In this document: in pieces, positions 1-12,200 of the stretch
Layout of the letters: every line of letters starts with the position of its first letter
How positions within the stretch are numbered: position 1 is the stretch's first letter
Assembly: GCA_047495785.1 (NCBI GenBank)
Contig: JBLDXI010000007.1
Coordinates: forward strand, 620,001-684,000
Source: Lepidodermella squamata
Lineage: Eukaryota > Gastrotricha
Reading direction: 5' to 3'
Length of the DNA: 64,000 nucleotides
Program-made: the position numbers and the translations under genes
Notes under the pieces: model-generated
Databases searched by the model: none
What the model saw: only the letters and a program-made list of their open reading frames with translations
What the model was told of the DNA's origin: nothing

Positions 1-365
1 GAGGAGTGGCGAATCACCGATTTCTTATTCAACCCTATGGTTTTGATGATGGTTGTACCACTGATCTTCATTTTCATCATGCCGAAAATGCAGCAAGACG
101 ACCCTGAAGTCCGCCAGCAGGTCGGTGAAATCCACCTTAATTTTTTTATCAGAATTTTAATTATTTCTCGTTTCAGATGCAAGCGATGATGAACCCAGGC
201 CAAAGCCTGCCTGATATGTCTGAAACGCTCACGCGAATGTTCGGCGGTGGCGGTAACCCGGGTCAAAACCGCCGAGCTGTGACCGCGGGTAGCTCAGCCG
301 CCGGTGGTGCGGCGGGTGCCAGCGGTGGCGCCTCAAAACGCAGCGGTTCCAACCGACGGAATTAA
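1..365 (+). CDS. EMC7: ER membrane protein complex subunit 7, C-terminal part (partial)
   Basis: Exons 1-120 (open at the window edge) and 177-365, with a 56-nt intron (GTCGGT...TTTCAG) in phase 0. The first exon encodes a W-x-x-x-D-x-L-F-N-P-M-V stretch followed by one hydrophobic membrane segment, as in the C-terminus of EMC7. The second exon carries the family's L-P-D-M-S-E motif and a disordered Gly/Ser/Ala-rich basic tail. EMC7 is a lumenal/membrane subunit of the EMC insertase that places tail-anchored and multipass proteins in the ER membrane. The N-terminal lumenal beta-sandwich domain lies upstream of the window. A polyadenylation signal AATAAA is at 520-525. Identification comes from remembered family sequence and is firm for the membrane segment and the LPDMSE region. 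Confidence 0.88.
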
Positions 366-2370
366 GCTCAAATGTTGATGGCTTTCTGTTTTTATCATCA
401 TCTTTACTCGATTGATTTGTCCCACAAAAAAAACGTACATCTGTAGTCTTGTCAATTTGCCTGTATTGTAATGTGTTTGTTTGTTTGTTAAAATGAGTAA
501 TATCGACGACGATGCGTAAAATAAAGAAATCGACGATGAGACGATATGACTGTTAAGAAGGGAAAGGTAGGGTTTGGCGAAATTTGTGAATCGTGAGGTT
601 TTAATGCCGCTTTCAAGATCATTGAACGTGGAGTCCAACGATATCAAAAAGAGGTTGATATCCATCAAGGTTGCTGAGGAGCTGGGCTTCAAAGTTTACA
701 GATGAAAATTGGTAATTTCGAAAAATGTGCTCCTGAAACAGCGTTTCTCACGACTGGGCATTTTACGACCCTAGAAGTGGTTTTCAAGAAAGTGGTGCGA
801 CCCTGGAGTTTGAAATTTTCATTTTTGGGGTTGCATTTCAAATTTAAATTTTTAAATTTTCTTCTTTTTTAAATGTTTAATTACGCTGTTAGGCCTCTTT
901 AGCAGGAACTAGTAATGGGCATCTCAAATTGTGAATACGCTTGGAACATGGATCCTGCAGCTGCCCATGCTGAAAATAATTATTTGCTATATTCCTAAAA
1001 ATGACGAGCGAAGCGCGGAAATTTTGAAGATTGTTCACTAAAAAATGCTCCAAATCCTGTTAGAATTGAGTGCGCTAGGTTTCATGTTCGTCTGCGTTCT
1101 GACCGAGCTGACCATCGTCTGAAAGTCGCACTCTGGCTAGGAAAGAGAGAAAATTAGCTTGAAAATTTAGAATTAGCTGGTTAATAAGTTTCAGAGCTGA
1201 AATTGTTGAAAAAGCACGTTAAACAGAACTGGAAAATTGATAATAAGTTATTTTTCACTTTTATCTCATCACTCATCATTTATTGAGCTTTTTACATATT
1301 TTTGCTTTGCGACCCATGCGACCCGCGGTCCAACCAGCGACTCGTCAGAAAAGCACCTGCGGCCCAATTTTGGGTCACCTCATGAGAGCTTAAAAAAAGC
1401 AGTTTTTTTTAATCAATCGATAATTCGTCGCGCAATTAATTCGGATGTTATTTTCTTGTGCGTATTCGAGATTTTTTGGGGTAATCTGAGGTGAGGAATG
1501 CAGTTCACTTGTTAACGGTCATATGTATTAATTTCGCATTCACTAGTAGTACTTCGAGTGCGCGGAAATCACACTCAAGTGGGTTGCATCAAACGCGTGC
1601 GGGTTCTGGTTGAGCCTCCTTAAAAGTGGAATTTTCAATTTAGTTCCCGTCGAGAGCGCACCTCGCACGCGCCCGTTAAGGCTTGATCGCGCAGCACGGG
1701 CCCGGCGGGCGGAATAGCGGCGGAAGCTGGAGATTTACACCTGACGAGGTCGCTGGTGCCATCCTACTGCCCGCTAGTAGTTCACTATATGGCTGTCATT
1801 GGTGTTTGCCAGGGATAATTGCACCTTGTCGTTTACACGTGTTATCTATCTATAGGCACGAGGCGATCATTAGCGTATCACTTTTATTAGGCAGAACGAG
1901 CTGTATAACCAGATGACGTGGAGAGCCATAATAATATTTTTGTGATACTCCTGAGGGCTGCCCGGGTGTTGCAACTTTGACAGTGTCACTGGCAATAAGT
2001 ACACACATTCGGTTACCGGGGCAGCGATTTGTGTCTTCGTGTCGTTGCGTAAACGCTTATTGGCCGATGATTGGGCGCGCGCGTGATGGACAGGCGCCCG
2101 CAGTGTGTTGAGGGCCACTCATCGGCGACGTTGAGTAGGCGTACGCCAAAACGGGCGCCTTCATCGGCGGCCGCACGACGAACCCGATAAGTGACTGGTG
2201 CGCGCGCGCTCGCTCACTTCGCTTGACACACTTCATTCGCCATGGTTAGTTATCTTGCAGTTAACGATAGATACCGCTCCGCAACTTCACGCTTCGTTTT
2301 CGCAGTAATCACTTCCACTTGTCATTATCGCAGCTAATTTAGATAGCGGATAATTACCTCGCTACGCCAC
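366..2370. other. EMC7 3' UTR and intergenic DNA upstream of the bHLH gene
   Basis: The EMC7 3' UTR ends near the AATAAA at 520-525. The remaining 1.8 kb shows no coding frame with recognisable homology. The 2000-2230 part is GC-richer, with several CG-rich stretches, and may belong to the bHLH promoter region. Confidence 0.5.
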
Positions 2371-2373
2371 GGG

Positions 2374-2379
2374 TATAAA
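2374..2379 (+). promoter_or_regulatory. TATA box of the bHLH gene
   Basis: TATAAA inside GGGTATAAATACC, 82 nt upstream of the ATG at 2461. This spacing fits a start site near 2405 and a short 5' UTR. Confidence 0.65.
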
Positions 2380-2460
2380 TACCAGATTTAACCGTTTTGT
2401 CTCCGTAGACTTTATCGATTAACACAGTCCGTTGAAACCTGGTTTGATAAATCGCTCAGC

Positions 2461-3269
2461 ATGATGATGATGAATTACAACATGATGCTGCAACCGCAGG
2501 CCTTTTCGACCCCAGCTCGTGCTTCATCGACCGCGTCCTCCCACAGCCGTGGCGGCTCTTCCAGCGACTCGAGCCGCAGTGGCAAGGGCAAATTGTCGCA
2601 TCGGCAACGCGTCGCAGCCAACCAGCGCGAACGACGCCGCATGACCTCGCTGAACACGGCATTCGACGTTCTCCGCAAGCATCTGCCGGAAGGTGTTGCT
2701 AAGGAAGAAGCAACAAAAAAGTAAGTTTTTAAGTCTCACTCTTGAAACGCATTTTTTTATAAATTTATTTCATTTTCAGACCGATCAGCAAAGTCGAAAC
2801 GTTACGCCTCGCCATCGACTACATCGCTAAGCTGCAACGTGAGCTGACCGATTTCGACAACGAGTACGGCGTACCCGCTTTGGTTCCAGTGCAGGGTCAA
2901 CTGGTGCGTCAAATGCCTGATCAAATGCCGGCGAAGGCCAATCTACCTCAGCCAACCTATCCCGAATTGCCTGATCGCCATTGCTCCGGCCTGGTGACGC
3001 CGCCGGTTTACGCGTTCGGTGGCATGGTTCAGCATTCAGCCGCGCAAAATCGAAGCGCGCCGCATCGGTCATCTGCCCTGCCTCCACTTCAACCAATCGC
3101 CTCGAACCACAAGTTCAACTTCGCGTTCGAACAGTCGCCGAGCTACTCGACAACGCCTGGTTCGTCGTCTTCGTCTTCCTACGTTTCGCCTCAGGCGAAT
3201 TCTTGCTCTTTCAACAACAACTTCGCGTTTTGCCTGCAGGCTAACGCCCCTGTTTCGTGGTACTGCTAG
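2461..3269 (+). CDS. bHLH transcription factor, proneural type (achaete-scute/atonal-like)
   Basis: Exons 2461-2720 and 2780-3269 give 249 aa; the 59-nt intron (GTAAGT...TTTTCAG) splits a lysine codon. The basic region N-Q-R-E-R-R-R-M and helix 1 (S-L-N-T-A-F-D-V-L-R) lie at about residues 55-77. Helix 2 (I-S-K-V-E-T-L-R-L-A-I-D-Y-I) starts the second exon. The Glu/Arg contacts for E-box binding are intact, so it should bind DNA as a heterodimer with a class I E protein. The C-terminal 120 residues are Pro/Ser/Asn-rich and disordered. The basic region resembles atonal or Ptf1a families, while the loop and helix 2 resemble achaete-scute, so the subfamily is left open. The first of four methionine codons is used as the start, with a TATA box 82 nt upstream. 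Confidence 0.88.
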
Positions 3270-4800
3270 TCTGTTTTAGAGATTATTCATGAATAATTTT
3301 ATATTCCCGGGTGTGTCGTGGCGTGTGTTTGTGTTTTTGTATATAATAACGAAAATGACAAGATGATGCTTACTATTAACTGCTTATTAAAAATCATCTC
3401 CTGAATTCCTTCATTGCTGATATTATCTTACAATATTATTCAATCTTTACAATCTTTATTATATTATTTGAAAAAATCGGTTTTTCCTTTATCGTTATCT
3501 TCCACTTTTTGAAGAAGAGAATCGGGTAGAATAATTTTTCGCACATCGCCGATTGATACATCGAAACTGAGATGCGCTTTTCTGTATTATTAGCGTGCAC
3601 TTTCCTAAATAAACACGATAAAGCGGCGGATTCGTTGTTTCCGTGTTTGCTGAGGTTTTTATCACATCAGCAGGGGTTCACGCGGTTATGATTGACGTGT
3701 CCGGTTGTTGGGTCGTACGAGTGTAATACAGGATAGACACTTCTAGCAGGGGTAAATGTTTATTGATGATATTGCTGTCGTGTGTCTCGGTGTCATAAAT
3801 CAATGTTTACAAATCAAGCGCAATCGCTTCCTATGTAGCGTCTGGTAATTTTGATTGCGAGACCGGACGAATCATGTCGATCGTAACCTTGTTGCCAAAT
3901 GCAGAGGAGCTAATACACATTTCAACTCATGTTCGTATTTAGCCGATGATAAACCCGCTGTTACTTCTTGGGCCTAAAAATTCGATCAATAATATTTGAT
4001 ACCAAAAGTACAATATATTTACTAATTTCCGATGGTGGCAACTTTTTATTGGAGATTATGGACCGGTAGATTTTGGTGGCTTGACGGTGTCTTCTAAGAA
4101 AAAATTTAAACTATCGTCGATGTAAAAATCGTTGTGTAATCAAGCCAAATAATTTTAGTAGTCGTATCAAGATTGAAAGGCGCTCATTTCAACCAACGAA
4201 CTCGCCCAGGTCTTCAAAGCATCGCACGAAACATTTCTGTGAGGTGAGGTTTGAATTAGCTCTTATGACTCTTCTGTGGCACAATTTTGGACCTTCAGCG
4301 GAACATGTGCTTCCAACACATACCTAGCAATCGTTTCAATCATACCTGGCTGATTTCATTACGAAACCTTTTAACGTGTCTCAACGGTCTTTGGCTAAGC
4401 CAAGGAGTTTCGAAGTAGCTATAATTTTTGAAGGCTGCTCGATTCATTTATATTTTTTCGAATCACGGGCAAGTGCCCGGAATTGCGCGATTTCAGTGTG
4501 TCGAAAGCTGAAGACTAGAGCTTGGAGGAATAGCAATTTTATTTCGTTGATTTAACAATTTTCTGAAGCACGCATTTTGTTACACTGAATCGTTCAATTT
4601 TGCTGAACGCCAACCGTGTGCAGAGCAGGAACGTTCCTGAATTAGCAGCTGCGAATAAATCGAAGTGGTATGTTTCAGTTATGAATCCCCTACGTTTTTG
4701 TGCCGGCAAACAAAGAATAATGCATTTATGCTTTCACTTGAGCGAATTATCGGAAAATTATAGCTAAGTTTACTTTATTAGATAGGAATTCAACCCCAAA
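3270..4800. other. bHLH 3' UTR and intergenic DNA
   Basis: A candidate polyadenylation signal AATAAA is at 3608-3613. I see no gene, repeat array or RNA gene in the rest of the interval up to the H2B 3' element. Confidence 0.5.
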
Positions 4801-4802
4801 TT

Positions 4803-4839
4803 AACACTGTTGCAACAACTTGTGGCCCTGAAAAGGGCC
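4803..4839 (-). terminator. H2B histone 3'-end stem-loop and downstream element
   Basis: On the minus strand GGCCCTTTTCAGGGCC (4839-4824) is a perfect 6-bp stem with a 4-nt loop, the SLBP-bound signal of replication-dependent histone mRNAs. It is followed directly by ACAAGTTGTTGCAACAGTGT, which recurs after the other three histone genes here. Confidence 0.95.
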
Positions 4840-4877
4840 GGTTCGGAGTCAGAAGACGATGTTGATGTCTTCTTGTC

Positions 4878-5252
4878 TTATTTCGAGCTGGTGTACTTGG
4901 TAACGGCCTTGGTGCCTTCTGAGACGGCGTGCTTGGCAAGCTCACCAGGCAGGAGAAGACGAACAGCCGTTTGTACCTCTCGACTGCTTATGGTGGCCTT
5001 CTTGTTGTAGTGCGCCAGGCGCGACGACTCGAGGGCGATGCGCTCGAAGATGTCGTTGACGAACGAGTTCATGATGGCCATGGCCTTGCCGGAGATGCCA
5101 GTGTCCGGGTGGACCTGCTTCAACACCTTGTAGATGTAGATGTTGTACGACTCGCGGCGGCGATGGCGCTTCTTCTTCTCGCCAGCGGTCTTCGGCTTCG
5201 CGGCCTTCTTCGAACCCTTCGAAGCGACTTTACCAGTAACCTTGGGCGACAT
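4878..5252 (-). CDS. Histone H2B
   Basis: Intronless 124-aa protein. A basic Lys/Ala-rich tail is followed by the H2B fold beginning [15 protein letters not shown] and ending A-V-T-K-Y-T-S-S-K. It packages nucleosomal DNA as a dimer with H2A. The gene is divergent from the H2A gene, with 389 bp between start codons, and ends in a histone stem-loop about 40 nt after the stop. The Lys in the A-V-T-K-Y context equivalent to the monoubiquitination site is present. Confidence 0.98.
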   Translation of the reverse strand: MSPKVTGKVASKGSKKAAKPKTAGEKKKRHRRRESYNIYIYKVLKQVHPDTGISGKAMAIMNSFVNDIFERIALESSRLAHYNKKATISSREVQTAVRLLLPGELAKHAVSEGTKAVTKYTSSK

Positions 5253-5641
5253 GATTGATTGAGATTGTAAGCGGTGATAAAGCGAAAATTAATACAACTT
5301 CCGAACAATTTATGCGCGCATTTTCGCGTTCCTTATAACATCCGATCGGCATTAGCGCGCGCATCCTGTTGCTAACGAGTGTGTCGTTTCAAATTACGAC
5401 ACGTGCCTGGTAGCCACCAATAAAATGTGAGAAATAATTGTTAAGCGCGCGGTAAAAACACGCAAGTTGATTGGCTAATAAAGTAATAAACACTGAATTT
5501 GAAAATTTCTAATTTTTCAATGCCGGGGAAATTAATGCCAACGAGGGGTATAAAAGGGAAAATAAGGTGCTCGGCAAATTTGTTCGTGCTCAGACTGCAA
5601 TTTCGCATTCTTTTCGCTTTCACAACTAAACAACAACAACA
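5253..5641. promoter_or_regulatory. Bidirectional H2B/H2A promoter
   Basis: The interval between divergent start codons holds a strong TATA box (TATAAAAG, 5549-5556) for H2A and a weaker TATAAG on the minus strand (5338-5333) for H2B. CCAAT boxes lie near 5416-5421 (plus) and 5470-5474 (minus). The arrangement matches shared replication-dependent histone promoters. Confidence 0.75.
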
Positions 5642-6085
5642 ATGTCCGCTCCAGCTGCTGGTCGTGGTAAGGGAGGCAAGGCTAATCGTCAGAAGGCCAA
5701 GACGAAGTCATCGCGTGCTGGTCTTCAATTCCCGGTCGGTCGTATTACCCGTCTGTTGAAGCGCGGTAATTACGCCGAGCGTGTCGGTGCAGGTGCGCCC
5801 GTGTATCTCGCCGCCGTCATGGAGTACCTGGCTGCGGAAGTCCTCGAGTTGGCCGGTAACGCCGCTCGCGACAACAAGAAGACGCGTATCGTGCCTCGCC
5901 ACATTCAACTGGCCATCCGCAACGACGAGGAGTTGAACAAGCTGCTGTCGCACGTTACGATTGCCCAAGGCGGTGTTCTGCCCAACATCCAGACCGTCTT
6001 GCTGCCGAAGAAGACCGCCGAGGCACCCGCTGCCAAGCCGGCTTCAGGTGGCAAGAAGAAGGCCGCCGCTAGCCAATCGCAATAA
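5642..6085 (+). CDS. Histone H2A
   Basis: Intronless 147-aa protein with the conserved core ([28 protein letters not shown]). It pairs with H2B in the nucleosome. The C-terminal tail is longer than canonical H2A and Ala/Lys-rich, ending A-S-Q-S-Q; this puts SQ dipeptides near the end, reminiscent of H2A.X but without the usual SQ-E/D-hydrophobic ending. The mRNA has a histone stem-loop (6126-6141) and also an AATAAA at 6186-6191. Confidence 0.97.
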   Translation: MSAPAAGRGKGGKANRQKAKTKSSRAGLQFPVGRITRLLKRGNYAERVGAGAPVYLAAVMEYLAAEVLELAGNAARDNKKTRIVPRHIQLAIRNDEELNKLLSHVTIAQGGVLPNIQTVLLPKKTAEAPAAKPASGGKKKAAASQSQ

Positions 6086-6125
6086 GCGACATCGTCATCC
6101 AGCAGCTTTTCAAAAAGCATGAACC

Positions 6126-6162
6126 GGCCCTTTTCAGGGCCACAAGTTGTTGCAACAGTGTT
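6126..6162 (+). terminator. H2A histone 3'-end stem-loop and downstream element
   Basis: GGCCCTTTTCAGGGCC at 6126-6141 followed by ACAAGTTGTTGCAACAGTGT. An AATAAA begins 45 nt further on (6186-6191), so a polyadenylated form is also possible. Confidence 0.95.
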
Positions 6163-6191
6163 TTCCTGTCTTACCTGTGACATTGAATAAA

Positions 6192-7668
6192 ATAAAAGAT
6201 GAAATCACAAACGAACACAAACGGTCTAGCGAAATGGTATCCAGACGAATTTAATACTCCTGAAAATCGGTTGACGAAGGTGATAAAACATTGATTAATT
6301 GGAGACCAGGAATAATAAAGCTTGGTATCCTGGTATACTTAATATTACTCACAAGGGTATTCTTGCCATTCGATTAAAGTCGCCAAGTCGATTCAATAAT
6401 GAAATGTGAGGATGCATTCTGGTCTGCGCGAAATATTTTCACTACGTCAAACCTGATCAAATAAAATAATGTTGCTGCCTAATCGGGTTTCACGTTGCGA
6501 TTCTTGAATAAAAAAGGCCGTTATATCGTAATTTTTTCCGAGCGGGAGAGACGCCACGGCCTCGGCCACGGCTCGCATTTTTTGTCTCGAAAATTTTTTC
6601 AGTTGTAATCTTGAACAAAATAAATTTAAATTCGAAGCATACTGTACATGTTGCCTTAATATCCCATATCGCCAAGTTTATAAGCCAACTAATGGCTTGA
6701 ATCGCCCCCAAATCGCAGTGGCGATTGGCGATATCTCTCGCCATTACATTTAGCATGGTCAACGCACGTTCGCAAAATTGCGTGAAATGTTGTGCGAGAG
6801 ACATCAAATAAATCTATCCAGCGTCAAATCTGTGATAAACAGAGACATGCGGTTTTATCCATCAGAATTCTGCTGCTAGCACATCACATTTGGCTGCCGG
6901 CACAAACGTTCCGTAGCAGCTATTAAAATCGAATTTAGGTTGCCGGTATCGAGTCAAGGGAATCCTCGCTTACACTCGCCTCACAAAACTAGTTCCACCT
7001 TGAAACCGGCGATAGCTACAAACACGAGGCTTGCTGCGTTTATGGCTGCGTTGGTTCGTTCTCTCGAACCATGATAGTAGTACAAATAAGGATTGCAGAT
7101 TCTGATTTAGCGCAAAACTTTACCCCTACCCACCAAGTTTCATGACTGGCACACGCTGTCGCACCGCATGCAGCAACGCTAATGTCAGTCGCGAATGAAC
7201 TGAAAATGTCCCAAATCGTTTTTTCTCCCCTGTTTCGTGATGGTAAGTGATATAAGGGAGCAATACACCTCAATTTGCTCAGAATAATGACCTCTAGCTG
7301 GCAAAATAGCCCAGATGGGCGGAAACCATTGCCTTATGAACTTTGTCGCAAACTTCAGCCAAGAATCTGGAATCACTTGATTGGGTTTGATGGTATTGTT
7401 TGCGTTCGTCTGAAGGGTCTGAACAGAAATGCTTTGTTGCCGTAAGGCATATTTTACACGCGAGCTGCATCTTCTCTTTTATAACTATGACGGGATGCAT
7501 TTCTCAGACTTTTCCTCCGATCACAGCCCTATTTCAGATTCAAATTTTAGACAGCAATGTTCCTCATGCTGAACAATTGGTACCAATCGATTTCGTGATG
7601 GTGAGTGATATAACCATTAAAAAACCAGTGATTTGTTTATTAAAAAAATAAGCGCATTGAGACATTCA
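6192..7668. other. Intergenic DNA between the two histone pairs
   Basis: No gene recognised. A near-identical 23-nt segment (TTTCGTGATGG followed by an AGTGATATA) occurs near 7228 and again near 7590, suggesting an old duplication or repeat remnant. No histone H1 gene is present. Confidence 0.45.
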
Positions 7669-7705
7669 AACACTGTTGCAATAACTTGTGGCCCTGAAAA
7701 GGGCC
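7669..7705 (-). terminator. H4 histone 3'-end stem-loop and downstream element
   Basis: Minus-strand GGCCCTTTTCAGGGCC (7705-7690), then ACAAGTTATTGCAACAGTGT. The element differs by one base from those of the other three genes. Confidence 0.95.
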
Positions 7706-7754
7706 GGTTAGGGCTGAAGACGCTGATGTTGAGAGCAGTCGATTGATGATGATC

Positions 7755-8746
<992 letters not shown>

Positions 8747-8780
8747 GCGATCTCTGTCAACTGAAGATCTCACACCGACC

Positions 8781-8817
8781 GGCCCTTTTCAGGGCCACAA
8801 GTTGTTGCAACAGTGTT
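8781..8817 (+). terminator. H3 histone 3'-end stem-loop and downstream element
   Basis: GGCCCTTTTCAGGGCC (8781-8796) followed directly by ACAAGTTGTTGCAACAGTGT. Confidence 0.95.
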
Positions 8818-9219
8818 AGCATGAAAACGAAATTCATTTGCAGTATTTTTATTTGAATAAAGTAAATATCGAGGAAGTGTAGATATCTACAGAAATTATC
8901 CCAAATCCTGAGCGAGGCTGGCGACCTGAACTGTGTGCCTCATGAGCAGCTCTTTTAAGTTCCGTTAGAAGCGATGAGAAAATGTTCCACTTGCAAGTAT
9001 TTGTGCGCCATGCTAGAACGAAACAAAAGGTGAAACCGCCTGATTCTAGCCAAGGAATTTAAAAGCAAATTGAAATAAATGTAATAACTAGCCCTGATGG
9101 ACAACACGTTTTCTTTATTTTCAAACACCTCATTTTTCGAAATTTCGGTCATCATACCAACCAGTCATACAAAAGGCTTCTTATCACCAAAAAAAATAAA
9201 ATAGAGCCGTCATTAAGCT
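8818..9219. other. Intergenic DNA between H3 and the nuclear receptor gene
   Basis: Two convergent transcription units end here. No additional feature recognised. Confidence 0.4.
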
Positions 9220-9225
9220 TTTATT
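9220..9225 (-). terminator. Polyadenylation signal of the nuclear receptor gene
   Basis: AATAAA on the minus strand, 43 nt after the stop codon at 9268. Confidence 0.6.
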
Positions 9226-9267
9226 CAACTGCAAAAGTCGATAATGGAGTACAAACAGTTCGAAAGT

Positions 9268-12200
9268 TTATGAAAGAGACCGATCATGTGTTGATCTTGG
9301 CGGAAGTTGCATCAACTCAGCGTGCAAATCGATCGCCAGGTCAACCCCGGCGTCGTCGCGAATCGACGTCACCATTCGGTTATGTTTCAGAGTCAACGAT
9401 CCGAGGGTAGACAGCGTTTCCAGCAGAGACGACATCGCAGCCTCGGAGCCGTATTCAACTCGAACCAGGTCTAGCATTTGCTTCTGACTCGCCTCGACTT
9501 TCAGCTTGTAAGCCGGCGAGGGTGAGAAAAGCGTCAGGCCTAAAATGAGACCCATTCTTTCGGGTGAAATTCGACCCGCATCCTCGGGGAATGAGACAAA
9601 TTTTCGCAAACGGCGGCAAAAATCGAAGAGAGAACGGTAGAAATCACCGGCGCCAGAACAGCCGCTGAAAACGTAGGCTAGGAATGGCAACGAGTAAACG
9701 CAGCCCGAGTTGAGGAAGAAGCGCTTCGCAGTCTCGTCGATGAAAAATAAACTCGAAATGAACAGCATCTATAACAAAAGAATAAGAGATTTTAAGAACT
9801 GAGAATGCAAAATTTAAAAAATTTAGCAAAAAACAGCCTATTTTATAAACCTGTGGTCTTCAAGTTTCACTTCCTCAGTTGCTCAATGCCGGCGGAAGTG
9901 AAAGGTTAACTCTTCACTTACAACGGCTCGCTTCGTCTTTAGGTCGAAGGGGTAGCAATGTGTTTTAATTAGGGCTAACGCGTTCATGTGCAACTGCCTA
10001 AATTCTATCGCATGTTCGCAGACGGAACTCTCACTATTATGCCAGGCTTAACGACGGCCAACGAGTTTCTGGAATCTCTATGGCACTGTAACAATTAATC
10101 TCTTTGAATTTCTTTGCCAAGCTTTGACTCTCATTCTTGCGCAGCATGAAATTAGTTCGTGAAATTCGTGGAAATTGCTCCCAGCTATAATTAACGATAT
10201 GACCGGTGGTCGCAAGATCCACCCGGTTAACTGTGACTGCAGCTTTCTATTATTGCGTTGTGCTGTATTTGTCGCGAAGTAGCCGTGGATCCCCTTCGTC
10301 CGATGCCTCCAGTATCGCTGGCGATCGAGTGATTATCGAAGAATCCGACGCGTTTGCGGTACCGAATTCGCTTTCTACAGCAGGCGGCGGATGACCGGCG
10401 ACTACTCCAAACGGCTAGTGGTCCAAAGGCTCGACGTGCAAACGGCCCGCTGAGCCACCTGGAAGGCGAAGGCGTACAGCTTACCCGACTGGGCTGATCT
10501 GAACGAAGCAGAAGCTGACCTTAAAGGTGACGGCATTTGTAAACTGTCAAGATTGAAATCCAAGTTGGTTGACCGAAATGGCCCAGTTATAATTGAATTT
10601 TCTAGTGATGAAAATCGGCAGAAAATCGGCAGATCGTGGTTCCTGATCATCTTTACCTGGTTTGCGCATTTATAGACTCATTTAGTAGACGAGATAAGGC
10701 CACGTGTGATTTGTTTATCTGAAACTTGGTTGTAAAACGGTGATTTTGATAAATACGATTTGCTCGGCTACACTGCCTATCCTTCCGGACAAAATGGGTG
10801 GTGGTGTGGCCGTTCTTCTTCGCTCAGATTTAGAACTAGTTTCTATTACCGAATATGTTTACACTGAGGACGACCCGAAGTCAGCGACGGAGTGGCTCGC
10901 GGTCACGTTTCGACTGCCCGGTAGCAACAAAGAGCTGACCGTGGCGGCGCTCTATCGTGCGCCCGATGTCGAGCTCGACGCTGAGGCCGTTCTGAAGCGC
11001 GGCCGCTGCATGGTCTACGGCGACCACCTCTTCTTTGCGCCCCACCGTCCGAAGAACGCAGCCGAAGCTTACTTTCTCGAAAAATTTCTCCAAACTATGT
11101 ACCCCATACCCCACAGTGATAAATTTCCAATCGGGTGAAATTGTTGCAATTCTTGTGCCACTTCGTTCATTTGATTTACGATGACGCTGAAATTCTACAT
11201 TCAAATTCGGTGACAATTATTTCTATTCTAATTGTATGGGTTAAGTGCCGCCAGTTGCCAAAAACCTTAGCTCTTGACGTCGACCGCTTGCACGTCAGGT
11301 CCAAAATCTAGCTATACGCTATACACGCCTAATACTCTCTAAACGGTAAGAACTACTCCATTAATGATTTAGCGATTACTAGTTAGCGAAGAATTACGAC
11401 GAATTACTGTACATTAACCGTTTTTTTTTACCGAAATTTGGTACTTCGGCGACTTATTCTTTGTATTGGATCCTCAAATTTACCGCTTGATTTCCATTTC
11501 GACCAATTATCATCAACATTTTAGTTCGAATATTACCTCTAGAAGCGTGGCGCTGAGAAGAGCATGCTGTTCGTCTCCTACCAACCGATCGAATTCCGGT
11601 AATAACTTGGCAAATTTGACCAAAATACACAACTGGTCATTAAGATGAGCTTCAATGCGCCGCCAATGCTCGGAAACAGGCCAGTCTGAGGTGTCGTACA
11701 AAAATCTCGTCGGATTGTTGGCGGTAGCATCGAGAAATTCGCAAACCGGCTGCTCGTTCTCGAAGCGAATCCGCCGAACTCGCTCGAGTAAACTCGAAAA
11801 TGACTCGACCAAATAGCCACCGATTTGTTGAACGGTCAAACCTGAAGGCGAATTTACCAAGCAACTCGTTTCAATAGGTTGGATTGCACTTGAAACAGTT
11901 GCAGTTATTGGGAAATCATTGGGCCGATTTGTTGGAATTGAAGTCGGTAGTTGAATAATTAAAACTTGAGATTCGGAATTTTTCGGCAAAATAGGTATCG
12001 GAGCTTCTGATTTCTTCTTGCTCGGTGGCAATATTGGAGGGTCGTCATCAGGTACTAGCTAAAATTCAATACATTTACCAACCAAATAACGGAATTTTTT
12101 TTACAAACCTTGCTAGTACTTGGCAGTTCGGTATTTTTAAATTTAGCCAATTGAGCGATGGATCGATTAGCAGTATGTTCAGCGTGCCATCTATTACTCA

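Noticed and set aside
333-692. Minus-strand open frame of 119 codons after EMC7
   Set aside because: No recognisable motif, overlaps the EMC7 3' end and its polyadenylation signal, low-complexity composition.
4929-5258. Long open frame antisense to H2B
   Set aside because: It is the complement of a real, highly conserved histone gene; the codon bias of H2B keeps the other strand open.
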